Part shown: positions 1 to 7,740 of the stretch, piece by piece
How positions within the stretch are numbered: the stretch's first letter is position 1
How the letters are laid out: each line of letters begins with the position of its first letter
Origin: an uncultured Campylobacter sp.
Lineage (GTDB): Bacteria > Campylobacterota > Campylobacteria > Campylobacterales > Campylobacteraceae
Length of the DNA stretch: 15,160 nt
Assembly: GCF_937949835.1 (NCBI RefSeq)
Contig: NZ_CALEDC010000188.1
Location: 1-15,160, forward strand
Direction of reading: 5' to 3'
Translations under genes and position numbers: made by a program
The notes under the pieces: generated by a model
Database searches by the model: none
Told to the model about the DNA's origin: nothing
The model's input: only the letters and a program-made list of their open reading frames with translations

Positions 1-59
1 TCAAATTTATCTAAAATTTTTGTATTGAAAATTTCCAGCACCCTAAAAATTTTCGAAAT

Positions 60-114
60 TCTATATATTTTTCCTTATTAAAAGGAAATATTTCCATAAA
101 ATTTGGCTATTTTC
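60..114 (+). promoter_or_regulatory. AT-rich UP-like region with overlapping dyads upstream of the ribosomal promoter
   Basis: The stretch is almost entirely A and T and lies directly upstream of the -35 box, where an UP element would contact the RNA polymerase alpha subunits. It contains TTTCCTT (70-76) facing AAGGAAA (82-88) around a 5-nt loop, and the perfect palindrome GGAAATATTTCC (84-95) that shares its left half with that hairpin. The hairpin could instead be the weak terminator of a gene lying to the left of the window. Seen: the repeats and the composition. Inferred: any role. Confidence 0.35.
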
Positions 115-143
115 TTGACAAAGCCGGAGCGCTTTTATATAAT
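115..143 (+). promoter_or_regulatory. Consensus sigma-70 promoter of the S10-spc operon
   Basis: TTGACA at 115-120 and TATAAT at 138-143 are separated by exactly 17 bp, a full match to the bacterial sigma-70 consensus. Transcription should begin near 149-151. Campylobacter vegetative promoters usually have a good -10 box but a poorly conserved -35 box, so this perfect -35 fits a very strongly expressed operon. It lies 64 bp upstream of the rpsJ start codon and faces it, with no other gene between. Confidence 0.88.
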
Positions 144-149
144 GTGTAT

Positions 150-183
150 CTTTTGTCTGAAACAAAGGGTCGCGCGTTGCGAC
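150..183 (+). promoter_or_regulatory. Two adjacent hairpins in the 5' leader of the ribosomal operon
   Basis: Positions 150-156 pair with 162-168 (seven pairs including one G-U, loop of five). Positions 169-173 (GTCGC) pair with 179-183 (GCGAC), again with a five-base loop. The two stems abut with no spacer, so they could stack coaxially, and the first begins at about the predicted transcription start. The arrangement suggests 5'-end protection or a regulatory leader such as L4 feedback, but neither role is shown by sequence alone. Confidence 0.5.
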
Positions 184-206
184 AAGTTCTTTATTAAGGA
201 AAAGTG

Positions 207-518
207 ATGCAAAAAATTAGGTTAAAACTCAAGGCTTATGACCATCGAGTTTTAGATCGCACAGTTTCGGCTATCGTTGAAGCCGTAAAAAGAACAGGTG
301 CGGACGTCAGAGGTCCCGTGCCGATGCCTACGAAGATTAAACGCTACACCGTTTTAAGATCTCCGCACGTAAATAAAGACTCCAGAGAGCAGTTTGAGAT
401 GAAAATTCACGCTCGTATGCTAGACATCGTAGCGGCTACGCCAGATACGGTTGATTCGCTAACTAAGCTTGATTTGGCTCCGGAAGTCAACGTCGAAGTT
501 CACGCGATGGGCAAATAA
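207..518 (+). CDS. rpsJ: 30S ribosomal protein S10
   Basis: S10 sits in the head of the 30S subunit and, in bacteria generally, also acts with NusB in transcription antitermination. The 103-residue product has the full family signature: the N-terminal [14 protein letters not shown] strand-helix, the RGPVPMPTK loop near residues 35-43 and the [13 protein letters not shown] segment near 52-64. I start it at ATG 207 rather than the GTG at 204, because AAGGA (196-200) is six bases from the ATG but only three from the GTG, and S10 proteins are about 103 residues long. It is the first gene of the operon, 11 nt before rplC, as in the classical S10 operon. Confidence 0.97.
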   Translation: MQKIRLKLKAYDHRVLDRTVSAIVEAVKRTGADVRGPVPMPTKIKRYTVLRSPHVNKDSREQFEMKIHARMLDIVAATPDTVDSLTKLDLAPEVNVEVHAMGK

Positions 519-529
519 GGGGTAAAACA

Positions 530-1108
530 ATGGAATATATTGTAGAAAAAATAGGTATGAGTAGGACGATCGACACGAGCAGCACGCCCGTGACGCTTTT
601 ACGACTTATCAATACCAAAATTTGCGAAGTTTGCGATGAGAAAAAAGCTATCGTAGCCTACGCAGAGGGCAAGGCATATAACAAAGCTATCGCCGGCATT
701 CAAAAGAAATATAGCCTAAGCAAGGAATTTAATAAATTCGCAACACTAAGCTTAGAAAATGCCGAGCTTGGCGATCAAAATTTAGATGTTTTGAGCGAAG
801 CCAAGATCGTCAAAGTAAGCTTCAGATCAAAGGGAAAAGGCTATCAGGGCGTCATTAAGCGTCATGGCTTTGCGGGCGGTCCCGCAGCGCACGGCAGCCG
901 CTTTCACCGAAGACCGGGCTCGATCGGCAACTGCGAGTGGCCGGGTCGCGTTCAGCCTGGTATGAGGATGGCGGGACGCACTGGAAACGAAACGATCACT
1001 GCCAAAAACGAAGTCGTAAGCTTTGATGCCGAGAATAAAATTTTAGTGCTTAAAGGCTCGGTTCCTGGATTTAACGGCGCAATGGGCAGAATAAGGATAG
1101 TAAAATGA
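530..1108 (+). CDS. rplC: 50S ribosomal protein L3
   Basis: L3 is an early-assembly 50S protein whose long extension reaches towards the peptidyl-transferase centre. The 192-residue product has the globular beta-barrel (about 1-95 and 160-192) and the conserved extension at about residues 105-160, including [13 protein letters not shown] and the MAGRTGNE segment. In the stretch where E. coli L3 carries the glutamine methylated by PrmB, this protein reads N134-C135-E136-W137, so no glutamine is available. The start at 530 follows a GGGG-type ribosome-binding site at about 519-522. The last four bases overlap the rplD start (ATGA), implying translational coupling. Confidence 0.96.
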   Translation: MEYIVEKIGMSRTIDTSSTPVTLLRLINTKICEVCDEKKAIVAYAEGKAYNKAIAGIQKKYSLSKEFNKFATLSLENAELGDQNLDVLSEAKIVKVSFRSKGKGYQGVIKRHGFAGGPAAHGSRFHRRPGSIGNCEWPGRVQPGMRMAGRTGNETITAKNEVVSFDAENKILVLKGSVPGFNGAMGRIRIVK

Positions 1109-1719
1109 GTAAAGTAAGCGTGCTTAACGAAAAACTGGAAAAAGCAAGCGAAATTGAAATCCCTGCGAGATTTTCGGAAGTCAATTCGCACAATCTATAT
1201 TTGTACGTCAAATCTTACCTTGCTTCGCTTCGTGCAAATACGGCTAACGCTAAAACTCGCGCCGAGGTTAGCGGCGGCGGTAAAAAACCGTGGCGACAAA
1301 AAGGTCGCGGTGGCGCACGTGCGGGCTCAACTAGAACTAACGTCTGGGTAGGCGGCGCGGTCGCATTCGGTCCGACTAACGAGCGAAATTACGAGCAGAA
1401 GGTCAATAAGAAGCAAAAACGCCTTGCGCTGGAATTTGCTATCAATGAGAAAGCAAACGAGGGTAAAATTTTTATCTTCGACGATTTGGAGCTAAAAAGC
1501 GGTAAAACCAAAGATGCGGCAAATTTTATTAAGAAACTGGGCGTTAGAGATGCGCTAATCGTTAAAAACGAGCTAGACGCACAAACTCTTTTGGCCTATA
1601 GAAATCTAAAAAATTGCTATGTCATCGATGCAAGCGAGGTCAATGCTTACCTAATCGCAGTTTACGGCTCGGTCGTATTCGAAAAAGCGGCATTTGAATC
1701 AATAGTGAAAGAGGACTAA
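1105..1719 (+). CDS. rplD: 50S ribosomal protein L4
   Basis: L4 binds 23S rRNA early in 50S assembly, and its central loop lines the peptide exit tunnel. In E. coli it also represses its own S10 operon by binding the leader RNA. The 204-residue product carries the tunnel loop at about residues 56-90, with [15 protein letters not shown], followed by the RLALEFAI helix near 106-113. The loop looks like ordinary Campylobacter sequence and shows no change I can call a macrolide-resistance substitution. The gene overlaps rplC by four bases and is one base from rplW. Feedback on the short leader at 150-183 is possible but unproven. Confidence 0.96.
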   Translation: MSKVSVLNEKLEKASEIEIPARFSEVNSHNLYLYVKSYLASLRANTANAKTRAEVSGGGKKPWRQKGRGGARAGSTRTNVWVGGAVAFGPTNERNYEQKVNKKQKRLALEFAINEKANEGKIFIFDDLELKSGKTKDAANFIKKLGVRDALIVKNELDAQTLLAYRNLKNCYVIDASEVNAYLIAVYGSVVFEKAAFESIVKED

Positions 1720-1720
1720 A

Positions 1721-2002
1721 ATGGCAGATATAACAGATATCAAAACGATCCTTTATACGGAAAAGTCTCTCGGTCTTCAAGAAAACGGCGTGGTCGTTAT
1801 CCAAACTAGCCCGTCGGTTACGAAAAACGGACTAAAGAGCGTTTTAAAAAACTATTTCGGGATCACTCCGCTAAAGATAAATTCTTTAAGACAGGACGGC
1901 AAAGTAAAAAGATTTAAAGGCAGAACTGGCGCTAGAAACGATGTGAAAAAATTCTACGTCAAACTACCTGAGGGTGCAAGCTTAGAAAGCGTGGAGGCGT
2001 AA
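1721..2002 (+). CDS. rplW: 50S ribosomal protein L23
   Basis: L23 lies at the exit of the peptide tunnel and is the docking site for trigger factor, SRP and the SecYEG translocon. The 93-residue product starts [15 protein letters not shown] and contains the family's N-terminal beta-alpha fold, a basic loop with [14 protein letters not shown] at about residues 58-71 and the C-terminal [10 protein letters not shown] strand. It is a normal bacterial length. The gene begins one base after rplD stops and ends one base before rplB, as expected in an S10 operon with coupled translation. Confidence 0.95.
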   Translation: MADITDIKTILYTEKSLGLQENGVVVIQTSPSVTKNGLKSVLKNYFGITPLKINSLRQDGKVKRFKGRTGARNDVKKFYVKLPEGASLESVEA

Positions 2003-2003
2003 A

Positions 2004-2834
2004 ATGGCGATTAAAACTTATAAACCCTATACTCCAAGTAGAAGATTTATGACTGGTCTTAGCAGCGAGGATATCACTGCAAAAGCTAGCGTTAGAGGTT
2101 TGCTTGTTAAAATTCCTGCCGCAGCCGGAAGGAACAATAACGGTCGCATTACCAGCCGTCATAAACAAGCTGGAGCCGCTAAACTTTATAGAATTATCGA
2201 TTTTAAGCGAAATAAATTCGGCGTTGCTGGCAAGGTCGAGGCGATTGAATACGATCCGAATCGCAACTGCCGTATCGCATTGATCTCATACGCAGACGGC
2301 GAGAAGCGCTACATTATCAAGCCTAACGATCTTAAAGTGGGCGACGTAGTAGCCGCTGCCGAGGGTGGATTAGATATTAAACCTGGCAACGCGATGAAGA
2401 TGAAAAACATCCCTGTGGGAACTATCCTGCACAATATCGAGTTAAAACCCGGCAAAGGCGCCCAAATGGCACGTAGCGCAGGAGGCTATGCTCAGCTTAT
2501 GGGTAAAGAGGAAAAATACGTCATTTTACGTCTGCCTAGCGGCGAGATGAGAAGAGTGCTTGCAGAGTGTATGGCTAGTATCGGCGTAGTGGGTAACGAA
2601 GAGTGGGCAAACGTCGTCATTGGTAAAGCCGGACGTAACCGCCACAGAGGTATCCGTCCTCAAACCAGAGGTTCTGCGATGAATCCGGTCGATCACCCGC
2701 ACGGCGGTGGCGAGGGTAAGAAAAACTCCGGTCGCCATCCGGTAACTCCGTGGGGTAAACCGACGAAGGGCTATAAAACTCGCCATAAAAAAGCGAGCGA
2801 TAAGCTTATAATTTCAAGAAGGAAAGGAAAATAA
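2004..2834 (+). CDS. rplB: 50S ribosomal protein L2
   Basis: L2 is a primary 23S rRNA-binding protein needed for subunit joining and peptidyl-transferase activity. The 276-residue product has the N-terminal OB-like domain (about 60-125), an SH3-like domain (about 130-195) and the very conserved C-terminal region with [20 protein letters not shown] near residues 219-238. That segment contains the histidine that in E. coli L2 is important for peptide-bond formation. A strong GGAGG (1993-1997), six bases before ATG 2004, fixes the start. The length and the basic C-terminal tail are typical. Confidence 0.97.
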   Translation: MAIKTYKPYTPSRRFMTGLSSEDITAKASVRGLLVKIPAAAGRNNNGRITSRHKQAGAAKLYRIIDFKRNKFGVAGKVEAIEYDPNRNCRIALISYADGEKRYIIKPNDLKVGDVVAAAEGGLDIKPGNAMKMKNIPVGTILHNIELKPGKGAQMARSAGGYAQLMGKEEKYVILRLPSGEMRRVLAECMASIGVVGNEEWANVVIGKAGRNRHRGIRPQTRGSAMNPVDHPHGGGEGKKNSGRHPVTPWGKPTKGYKTRHKKASDKLIISRRKGK

Positions 2835-2836
2835 AA

Positions 2837-3118
2837 ATGGCTAGATCGCTAAAAAAAGGTCCTTTCGTAGATGATCACGTAATGAAAAAAGTCGTTGCGG
2901 CAAAGAAAGCCGGCGATAACAAACCGATCAAGACTTGGTCGAGACGAAGCACGATCGTGCCTGAAATGATCGGACTTACGTTTAACGTTCATAACGGAAA
3001 GAATTTTATCCCGGTTTACGTCACCGAGCATCATATCGGTTATAAATTAGGCGAGTTCGCTCCTACGCGCACTTTCAAAGGCCACAAAGGCTCCGTGCAG
3101 AAAAAGATCGGCAAGTAA
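2837..3118 (+). CDS. rpsS: 30S ribosomal protein S19
   Basis: S19 forms a complex with S13 in the 30S head and contacts the A-site tRNA and the A-site finger bridge. The 93-residue protein opens with the canonical [14 protein letters not shown] and has the core [13 protein letters not shown] (about 35-47) and [13 protein letters not shown] (about 72-84) motifs. It begins two bases after rplB, with an AAGGAAA Shine-Dalgarno inside the end of that gene. The length is that of the family and nothing unusual is visible. Confidence 0.96.
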   Translation: MARSLKKGPFVDDHVMKKVVAAKKAGDNKPIKTWSRRSTIVPEMIGLTFNVHNGKNFIPVYVTEHHIGYKLGEFAPTRTFKGHKGSVQKKIGK

Positions 3119-3127
3119 GGATAGAAT

Positions 3128-3460
3128 ATGAGTAAATCAACTATTAAATTTGTTCGCCTTTCGCCGACAAAAGCAAGACTTATCGCAAAACAAATTCAAG
3201 GCATGAACGCGGAATTTGCCCTTGCTACTTTAGAATTTACACCTAATCGCGGCGCGAAATATATCGCTACGGCGATTTCAAGCGCGGTCGCAAACGGCGG
3301 CTTTGAGCCTGAAGAGGTCGTAGTTACCAGCTGCCGAGTGGATGCGGGTCCCGTACTTAAGAGATTTCGTCCGCGCGCCAGAGGTACGGCTAGCCGTATC
3401 CGCAAACCTACTTCGCACATCATCGTCGAAGTAGCAAAACCAAGTAAGAAGGAAGCGTAA
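3128..3460 (+). CDS. rplV: 50S ribosomal protein L22
   Basis: L22 is an early-binding 50S protein whose beta-hairpin extends along the peptide exit tunnel opposite L4. The 110-residue product contains the family's [13 protein letters not shown]-terminus and the hairpin region with [20 protein letters not shown] at about residues 74-93, the segment changed in some macrolide-resistant strains. No obvious insertion or deletion is seen in that loop. It sits nine bases after rpsS, and its TAA is followed directly by the rpsC ATG with no intervening base. Confidence 0.95.
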   Translation: MSKSTIKFVRLSPTKARLIAKQIQGMNAEFALATLEFTPNRGAKYIATAISSAVANGGFEPEEVVVTSCRVDAGPVLKRFRPRARGTASRIRKPTSHIIVEVAKPSKKEA

Positions 3461-4156
3461 ATGGGACAGAAAGTAAATCCGATCGGTTTAAGATTAGGAA
3501 TTAATCGAAATTGGGAGTCTAGATGGTTTCCTTCTAAAGCGACGCTTTCCGAGAGTATCGGCGAGGATTACAAGATCCGCAAATTTTTAAAAGCTAAGCT
3601 TTACTATGCGGGAATTAGCCAAATTCTTATCGAAAGAACGGCTAAGAAAATTCGCGTAACGATCGTAGCCGCAAGACCGGGTATCATCATCGGCAAAAAA
3701 GGCGGCGAGGTCGAAAATTTAAGAAGCGAAGTCGTTAAGCTAGTCAATAAAGACATAGCCATCAATATCAAAGAGGAGCGTAAAGTAGGCTCGAATGCAC
3801 TTTTGGCTGCGGAAAACGTAGCCATGCAGCTAGAGCGCCGCGTTGCATTCCGCCGCGCTATGAAAAAGGTCATCCAAGGCGCTCAAAAAGCAGGCGCAAA
3901 GGGAATTAAAATTTGCGTCGCAGGTCGCTTGGGCGGCGCGGAGATGGCTAGAACCGAATGGTATTTGGAGGGACGCGTTCCGCTTCATACTCTAAGGGCT
4001 AGGATCGATTACGGCTTTGCCGAAGCGCATACGACCTACGGTAATATCGGCATTAAGGTTTGGATCTTTAAGGGTGAAATTTTACAAAAAGGCATCCAGG
4101 CTGAAAAGACCGATGATGCGCCTAAAAAAACACGCAGACCAAGAAGAGGTAAATAG
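3461..4156 (+). CDS. rpsC: 30S ribosomal protein S3
   Basis: S3 lies at the mRNA entry channel of the 30S subunit and contributes to the ribosomal helicase activity. The 231-residue protein starts with the invariant [14 protein letters not shown]. It then has a type II KH domain at about residues 40-110 with the GKKGGE turn (about 77-82), and the C-terminal S3 domain with [13 protein letters not shown] at about residues 155-167. The tail is short and basic. The ATG follows the rplV stop codon immediately, so re-initiation or coupling is likely, and rplP begins two bases after its end. Confidence 0.96.
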   Translation: MGQKVNPIGLRLGINRNWESRWFPSKATLSESIGEDYKIRKFLKAKLYYAGISQILIERTAKKIRVTIVAARPGIIIGKKGGEVENLRSEVVKLVNKDIAINIKEERKVGSNALLAAENVAMQLERRVAFRRAMKKVIQGAQKAGAKGIKICVAGRLGGAEMARTEWYLEGRVPLHTLRARIDYGFAEAHTTYGNIGIKVWIFKGEILQKGIQAEKTDDAPKKTRRPRRGK

Positions 4157-4158
4157 TT

Positions 4159-4584
4159 ATGTTGATGCCAAAAAGAACAAAATACCGCAAGATGATGAAA
4201 GGTCGCAATCGCGGCTACGCAACGAGAGGAAATTCCTTGACGTTCGGCGATTTCGGTATCAAAGCGGTAGAGGCGGGTAGGGTAAATTCTCGCCAGATCG
4301 AAGCGGCTCGTGTCGCGATGACGCGCTTCGTGAATCGTCAAGCTAAAATTTGGATTAAGGTATTCCCAGACAAACCGCTTACCAAAAAGCCTCTACAAAC
4401 TCGTATGGGTAAGGGTAAGAGCGGCGTAGAAGAGTGGGTAATGAATATAAAACCGGGCAGGATCATTTTCGAGATGACCGGCGTTAGCGAAGAGGTTGCT
4501 AAAGAGGCGCTTATGCTTTCGATTCATAAACTACCTTTTAAAACGAAAATCGTAAGTAGGGAAAGCGAAAATGAAATATACTGA
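4159..4584 (+). CDS. rplP: 50S ribosomal protein L16
   Basis: L16 organises the 50S A-site region and helps position aminoacyl-tRNA. The 141-residue product has the family core [17 protein letters not shown], the [17 protein letters not shown] segment (about 57-73) and the loop with [13 protein letters not shown] at about residues 82-94, where the arginine matches the residue hydroxylated in E. coli L16. The ATG at 4159 (MLMPKR) is preferred to the internal ATG at 4165, because an AGAGG site lies about nine bases before it. Its last 14 bases overlap the start of rpmC in another frame, the longest overlap in the operon. Confidence 0.95.
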   Translation: MLMPKRTKYRKMMKGRNRGYATRGNSLTFGDFGIKAVEAGRVNSRQIEAARVAMTRFVNRQAKIWIKVFPDKPLTKKPLQTRMGKGKSGVEEWVMNIKPGRIIFEMTGVSEEVAKEALMLSIHKLPFKTKIVSRESENEIY

Positions 4585-4753
4585 TTTGAAAGATAAAGAT
4601 TTAGCTGAGCTAAATTCTATGTTGAAACAAAGTAAGTTGCTTTTATTTACGGCTAGACAAAAGCTAAAAACTATGCAGCTAAGCAATCCTAACGAGATTC
4701 GCGCTATCAAAAAAGATATCGCTAGAATCAACACCGCTATTAAAGCGAAATAA
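4571..4753 (+). CDS. rpmC: 50S ribosomal protein L29
   Basis: L29 is a small two-helix protein next to L23 at the tunnel exit. The 60-residue product has the typical anti-parallel helical pair: a first helix with [14 protein letters not shown], and a second ending in the [12 protein letters not shown] motif near residues 45-56. It starts inside the end of rplP, overlapping by 14 bases, with GGGAAAG upstream of the ATG serving as a weak ribosome-binding site. Expression is therefore probably coupled to rplP translation. The gene is followed nine bases later by rpsQ. Confidence 0.93.
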   Translation: MKYTDLKDKDLAELNSMLKQSKLLLFTARQKLKTMQLSNPNEIRAIKKDIARINTAIKAK

Positions 4754-4762
4754 GGATAGATT

Positions 4763-5014
4763 ATGGCATTTAAAAGAGAAATTCAAGGCGTAGTCGTAAA
4801 GAAGGCGGGCGATAAAACAGCTACCGTTTTGGTAGAAAGAAGGGTTATGCACCCTAGATATAGAAAGATCGTAAAAAGATTTAAAAAATATCTGATCCAC
4901 GATGAAAACAACGTCGTAAAGATCGGCGACACCATATCTGCGATCGAGTGCAGACCGCTAAGCGCTAGAAAATCGTTTCGCTTAAAAGCGGTTTTGAAAA
5001 CAGGAGTTGAATAA
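4763..5014 (+). CDS. rpsQ: 30S ribosomal protein S17
   Basis: S17 is a primary 16S rRNA-binding protein with an OB fold that nucleates assembly of the 30S body. The 83-residue product starts [14 protein letters not shown] and contains the signature region with [19 protein letters not shown] (about residues 30-48) and the [13 protein letters not shown] segment near 55-67. An AAGGA site precedes the ATG. It is the last gene of the classical S10 operon. Its TAATG shares one base with rplN, the first gene of the classical spc operon, so the two operons are joined here. Confidence 0.95.
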   Translation: MAFKREIQGVVVKKAGDKTATVLVERRVMHPRYRKIVKRFKKYLIHDENNVVKIGDTISAIECRPLSARKSFRLKAVLKTGVE

Positions 5015-5382
5015 TGATACAGAGTTTTACCAGACTTGCGGTAGCTGATAATAGCGGCGCAAAAGAACTTATGTGTATTAAAGTTTTGGGCGGCAGCAAA
5101 AGAAGATACGCCACAATCGGCGATATTATCGTTTGCTCTGTAAAAAAAGCGCTCCCTAACGGCAAGATTAAGCGCGGTCAAGTAGTAAAAGCCGTAGTCG
5201 TTCGTACGACTAAAGAGTTGCACAGAGGCAACGGCTCACTAATTAGATTCGATGAGAACGCAGCCGTTATTTTGGATTCAAAAAAAGAGCCGATCGGTAC
5301 TCGTATTTTCGGTCCTATCGGTAGAGAGGTCAGATACGGCGGTTTTATGAAGATCGTTTCGCTGGCTCCGGAGGTTTTATAA
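5014..5382 (+). CDS. rplN: 50S ribosomal protein L14
   Basis: L14 is a beta-barrel protein on the 50S interface that forms bridge B8 and is the binding site of the silencing factor RsfS in many bacteria. The 122-residue product carries the motifs [17 protein letters not shown] (about 11-27), [14 protein letters not shown] near 55-68 and [13 protein letters not shown] near 96-108. It overlaps both neighbours by a single base (TAATG at each junction), so translation of rpsQ, rplN and rplX is probably coupled. A CAGGAG site lies inside the end of rpsQ. Confidence 0.96.
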   Translation: MIQSFTRLAVADNSGAKELMCIKVLGGSKRRYATIGDIIVCSVKKALPNGKIKRGQVVKAVVVRTTKELHRGNGSLIRFDENAAVILDSKKEPIGTRIFGPIGREVRYGGFMKIVSLAPEVL

Positions 5383-5615
5383 TGGCAGTAAAATTTAAGA
5401 TTAAAAAAGGCGATCAAGTAAAGATCATCGCAGGTGACGATAAGGGCAAAACAGGCACCGTTAAGGCCGTGTTCCCTAAAAAAGCTCAAGTTATCGTCGA
5501 GGGTTGTAAAATGGCTAAAAAGGCTATCAAACCAACCGAGCAAAATCCGCAAGGCGGCTTTACAAGCAAAGAGATGCCTATGGATATTTCAAACGTTGCG
5601 TTGGTAGAGGGTTGA
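5382..5615 (+). CDS. rplX: 50S ribosomal protein L24
   Basis: L24 is one of the two initiator proteins of 50S assembly and sits near the tunnel exit. At 77 residues it is the short epsilon-type form; the E. coli protein is just over 100. The KOW motif is clear at about residues 5-32: [19 protein letters not shown] followed by TGTVKAVFP. The C-terminal half carries the conserved [11 protein letters not shown] segment. It overlaps rplN by one base and ends two bases before the rplE start codon. Confidence 0.95.
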   Translation: MAVKFKIKKGDQVKIIAGDDKGKTGTVKAVFPKKAQVIVEGCKMAKKAIKPTEQNPQGGFTSKEMPMDISNVALVEG

Positions 5616-5617
5616 TT

Positions 5618-6163
5618 ATGAGCAGACTAAAAGATAAATATGTAAATTCCATCAGAGCTGCTTTGCAGAAAGAATTTGATATAAAAAATCCTATGCTTAT
5701 CCCGGCACTTGAAAAGATCGTTATCAGCGTAGGAACTGGGGAATCGAGCAAAGATCAAAAGGTGCTTCAAAATATGGCCGATACTATCTCGCTGATCGCA
5801 GGCCAAAAAGCGCTTATCGTCAATGCAAAAAAATCGGTTGCCGGCTTTAAAGTGCGCGAAGGTTTCCCGGTAGGCATAATGGTTACGTTACGAAAAGAGC
5901 AGATGTTTGCCTTCCTAGACAAACTGATCTCTATCGCGCTTCCTAGAGTTAAGGATTTCCGAGGACTACCTAGAACGGGCTTTGACGGACGCGGCAATTA
6001 CAACTTCGGCTTGCAAGAGCAGCTGATGTTCCCTGAGGTCGAATACGATCAAATTTTAAGAACTCACGGTATGAATATAACCGTTGTAACGACTACAAAT
6101 AACGATAAAGAGGCATTTAAATTGCTAGAGCTATTCGGCATGCCTTTTGCAAAAGGAAAATGA
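5618..6163 (+). CDS. rplE: 50S ribosomal protein L5
   Basis: L5 binds 5S rRNA and contacts the P-site tRNA elbow and S13 across the subunit interface. The 181-residue product has the N-terminal MSRLKDKY helix, the [16 protein letters not shown] strand (about 25-40), the [17 protein letters not shown] motif (about 72-88) and the conserved [16 protein letters not shown] region at about residues 118-133. I use ATG 5618 rather than the TTG at 5612, because AGAGGG (5606-5611) is spaced six bases from the ATG and would abut the TTG. Campylobacter L5 proteins are also 181 residues. Confidence 0.95.
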   Translation: MSRLKDKYVNSIRAALQKEFDIKNPMLIPALEKIVISVGTGESSKDQKVLQNMADTISLIAGQKALIVNAKKSVAGFKVREGFPVGIMVTLRKEQMFAFLDKLISIALPRVKDFRGLPRTGFDGRGNYNFGLQEQLMFPEVEYDQILRTHGMNITVVTTTNNDKEAFKLLELFGMPFAKGK

Positions 6164-6164
6164 T

Positions 6165-6350
6165 ATGGCAAAAAAATCAATGGTAGCCAAGGCGAAACGC
6201 CCCGCTAAATTTAGCACTCGCGCATATACCAGATGTCAAATTTGCGGTCGTCCGCACTCCGTTTATAAGGATTTTGGAATTTGTCGCGTTTGCCTTCGCA
6301 AGATGGCAAACGAGGGCTTGATCCCAGGTCTAAAAAAAGCAAGCTGGTAA
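6165..6350 (+). CDS. rpsN: 30S ribosomal protein S14, zinc-binding (type Z) form
   Basis: S14 helps assemble the 30S head next to S3 and S10. This 61-residue protein is the short zinc-binding form, with cysteines C24, C27, C40 and C43 in CQIC and CRVC pairs. The longer zinc-free form lacks them and is made by many bacteria under zinc limitation. ATG 6165 is chosen because AAGGA (6153-6157, inside the end of rplE) is seven bases upstream and [11 protein letters not shown] is the normal Campylobacter N-terminus. An in-frame upstream ATG at 6147 lies within rplE and lacks a site. The gene is one base after rplE. Confidence 0.95.
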   Translation: MAKKSMVAKAKRPAKFSTRAYTRCQICGRPHSVYKDFGICRVCLRKMANEGLIPGLKKASW

Positions 6351-6359
6351 GGAGAAGAG

Positions 6360-6755
6360 ATGATTAACGATCTTATTTCAGATGGACTAACTCGCATCAG
6401 AAATGCTGCGATGCGAAGGCTAGATACGACTAAGCTTTTTCACTCAAACGTCGTTGAGGCTATGCTTAAAATTTTAGCCGAGAAGGGCTATATCGAGAGC
6501 TACAACGTAGTAGAGGAAAACAATAAAAAGATCATCAACGTAGTGCTTAAATACGACGAAAAGGGCAGGAGCGTGATAAACGAAGTTAAAAGAATTTCGA
6601 CTCCGGGTCGCCGCGTATATCAAGGCAAAGACGAGATCAAGCGCTTCAAAAACGGCTACGGAACCGTCGTCGTTAGCACAAGCAAAGGCGTTATGAGCGG
6701 TATCGACGCGCACAAAGCGGGCGTCGGCGGCGAAGTGCTTTGCACGATCTGGTAA
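6360..6755 (+). CDS. rpsH: 30S ribosomal protein S8
   Basis: S8 binds helix 21 of 16S rRNA in the 30S platform and in E. coli represses the spc operon by binding its mRNA near the L5 start. The 131-residue product begins [16 protein letters not shown]. Its C-terminal RNA-binding domain includes ISTPGRRVY (about 79-87) and [11 protein letters not shown] (about 104-114), where the STSKG signature is the rRNA contact. An AAGGAGA site lies just before the ATG. The gene is followed by the only large internal gap of the operon, which contains an inverted repeat. Confidence 0.96.
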   Translation: MINDLISDGLTRIRNAAMRRLDTTKLFHSNVVEAMLKILAEKGYIESYNVVEENNKKIINVVLKYDEKGRSVINEVKRISTPGRRVYQGKDEIKRFKNGYGTVVVSTSKGVMSGIDAHKAGVGGEVLCTIW

Positions 6756-6761
6756 GAAGTT

Positions 6762-6803
6762 TCTACTTTTTATGGCATTGTGGTATCCATTCGTAAAAGT
6801 AGA
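6762..6803 (+). promoter_or_regulatory. Inverted repeat (possible mRNA hairpin) between rpsH and rplF
   Basis: TCTACTTTT (6762-6770) and AAAAGTAGA (6795-6803) are perfect 9-base complements. Inside them ATGG (6772-6775) pairs with CCAT (6787-6790), and two further A-T pairs are possible with a one-base bulge, leaving a loop of about six bases. No T-run follows, so it does not look like an intrinsic terminator. It ends about 17 bases before the rplF Shine-Dalgarno sequence. A processing site, a structural spacer, or a target for S8 or another ribosomal protein are all possible; none is shown. Confidence 0.55.
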
Positions 6804-6832
6804 CATACCCTAGACAAATAAAAAGGAAAATT

Positions 6833-7369
6833 ATGTCAAGAATTGGTAAAAAACCGATCTCTATTCCGAGCGGAGTTGAGGTCAAAATCGACGGCTCGTC
6901 GTTAAAATTTAAAAAATCGAATAACGAAAAAGAGCTTGATTTAAAAGGTCATGTCGATGTAAAAATCGAAGACGGAAAGATAGAATTCTCACCTAAGGGC
7001 GAGGATAGACAGAGCAGAGCGTATTGGGGAACATACCGCGCTTTAGCCAACAATATCGTCCTTGGTCTTACCGAGGGCTTTTCAAGACAGCTTGAAATCA
7101 ACGGCGTCGGCTATAGAGCTGCGATGAAGGGCAAAGTGCTTGAGCTAAATTTAGGCTTTTCGCATCCGATAAATTTTGAATCTCCAAAGGGAATTGAAAT
7201 TTCCGTAGATAAAAACGTCGTAACCATCAAAGGCGACGACAAGCAGCAAGTAGGTCAAGTAGCAGCCGAGATCAGAGGATTTAGACCGCCTGAGCCATAT
7301 AAAGGCAAAGGCATCAAGTATCTTGAAGAGCATATCATCCGCAAAGCCGGAAAAACAGCTAAGAAATAA
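6833..7369 (+). CDS. rplF: 50S ribosomal protein L6
   Basis: L6 lies near the factor-binding stalk base and the sarcin-ricin loop of the 50S subunit. The 178-residue product has two tandem L6 domains (about residues 10-82 and 90-165). It begins [17 protein letters not shown] and carries the signature with [12 protein letters not shown] at about 151-162. An AAAAGGAAAA site (6821-6830) precedes the ATG. It is separated from rpsH by 77 nt with an inverted repeat, unlike every other junction in the operon, so this is the place where internal regulation or a secondary promoter would be most plausible. Confidence 0.96.
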   Translation: MSRIGKKPISIPSGVEVKIDGSSLKFKKSNNEKELDLKGHVDVKIEDGKIEFSPKGEDRQSRAYWGTYRALANNIVLGLTEGFSRQLEINGVGYRAAMKGKVLELNLGFSHPINFESPKGIEISVDKNVVTIKGDDKQQVGQVAAEIRGFRPPEPYKGKGIKYLEEHIIRKAGKTAKK

Positions 7370-7379
7370 GGGTTGAGAA

Positions 7380-7736
7380 ATGACACAGAACGTATTAAAA
7401 AGAAAAATCTCTTTACGAATCAAGAGAAAAAGAAGAATTCGCGCTAAAATTTCAGGCGTCGCATCTTGCCCTAGAATTTCTATTTTCAAATCCAATAGGA
7501 CGGTCTACGCTCAGGCTATCGACGACGCAGCGAGCGCGACTTTGTGCGCCAGCAGCGGTAAGGTTTTAAATTTAAAGGCGAACAAAGAGGGCGCGGCTAG
7601 CTTAGCTAAAGATTTAGCCTCTAAGTTAAAAGATAAAGGCATCTCTGAAGCGATTTTCGATCGCAATGGCTATTTGTATCACGGCGTAATCGCAAGCTTT
7701 GCCGAGTCGCTACGCCAAAACGGCATCAAACTATAA
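7380..7736 (+). CDS. rplR: 50S ribosomal protein L18
   Basis: L18 binds 5S rRNA together with L5 and attaches it to the 50S central protuberance. The 118-residue protein has the basic N-terminal tail ([18 protein letters not shown]), the core strand [19 protein letters not shown] at about 34-52 and the C-terminal [21 protein letters not shown] motif near residues 93-113 typical of the family. It lies ten bases after rplF and 15 before the rpsE GTG. The order L6-L18-S5 is the universal spc order. Confidence 0.96.
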   Translation: MTQNVLKRKISLRIKRKRRIRAKISGVASCPRISIFKSNRTVYAQAIDDAASATLCASSGKVLNLKANKEGAASLAKDLASKLKDKGISEAIFDRNGYLYHGVIASFAESLRQNGIKL

Positions 7737-7740
7737 CCCA

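Noticed and set aside
1273..1374. Possible macrolide-resistance change in the L4 tunnel loop (GRGGARAG)
   Set aside because: The loop matches what I recall as normal Campylobacter L4 sequence, so no resistance substitution can be claimed.
4017..4280. Plus-strand frame bridging rpsC and rplP
   Set aside because: It is out of frame with both well-supported genes and has no ribosome-binding site or family match.
4783..5223. 146-codon minus-strand frame across rpsQ and rplN
   Set aside because: Both plus-strand genes are certain ribosomal proteins; the reverse frame is a codon-bias shadow.
6762..6820. Intrinsic terminator after rpsH
   Set aside because: The inverted repeat is not followed by a T-run and rplF continues the operon with a good ribosome-binding site.
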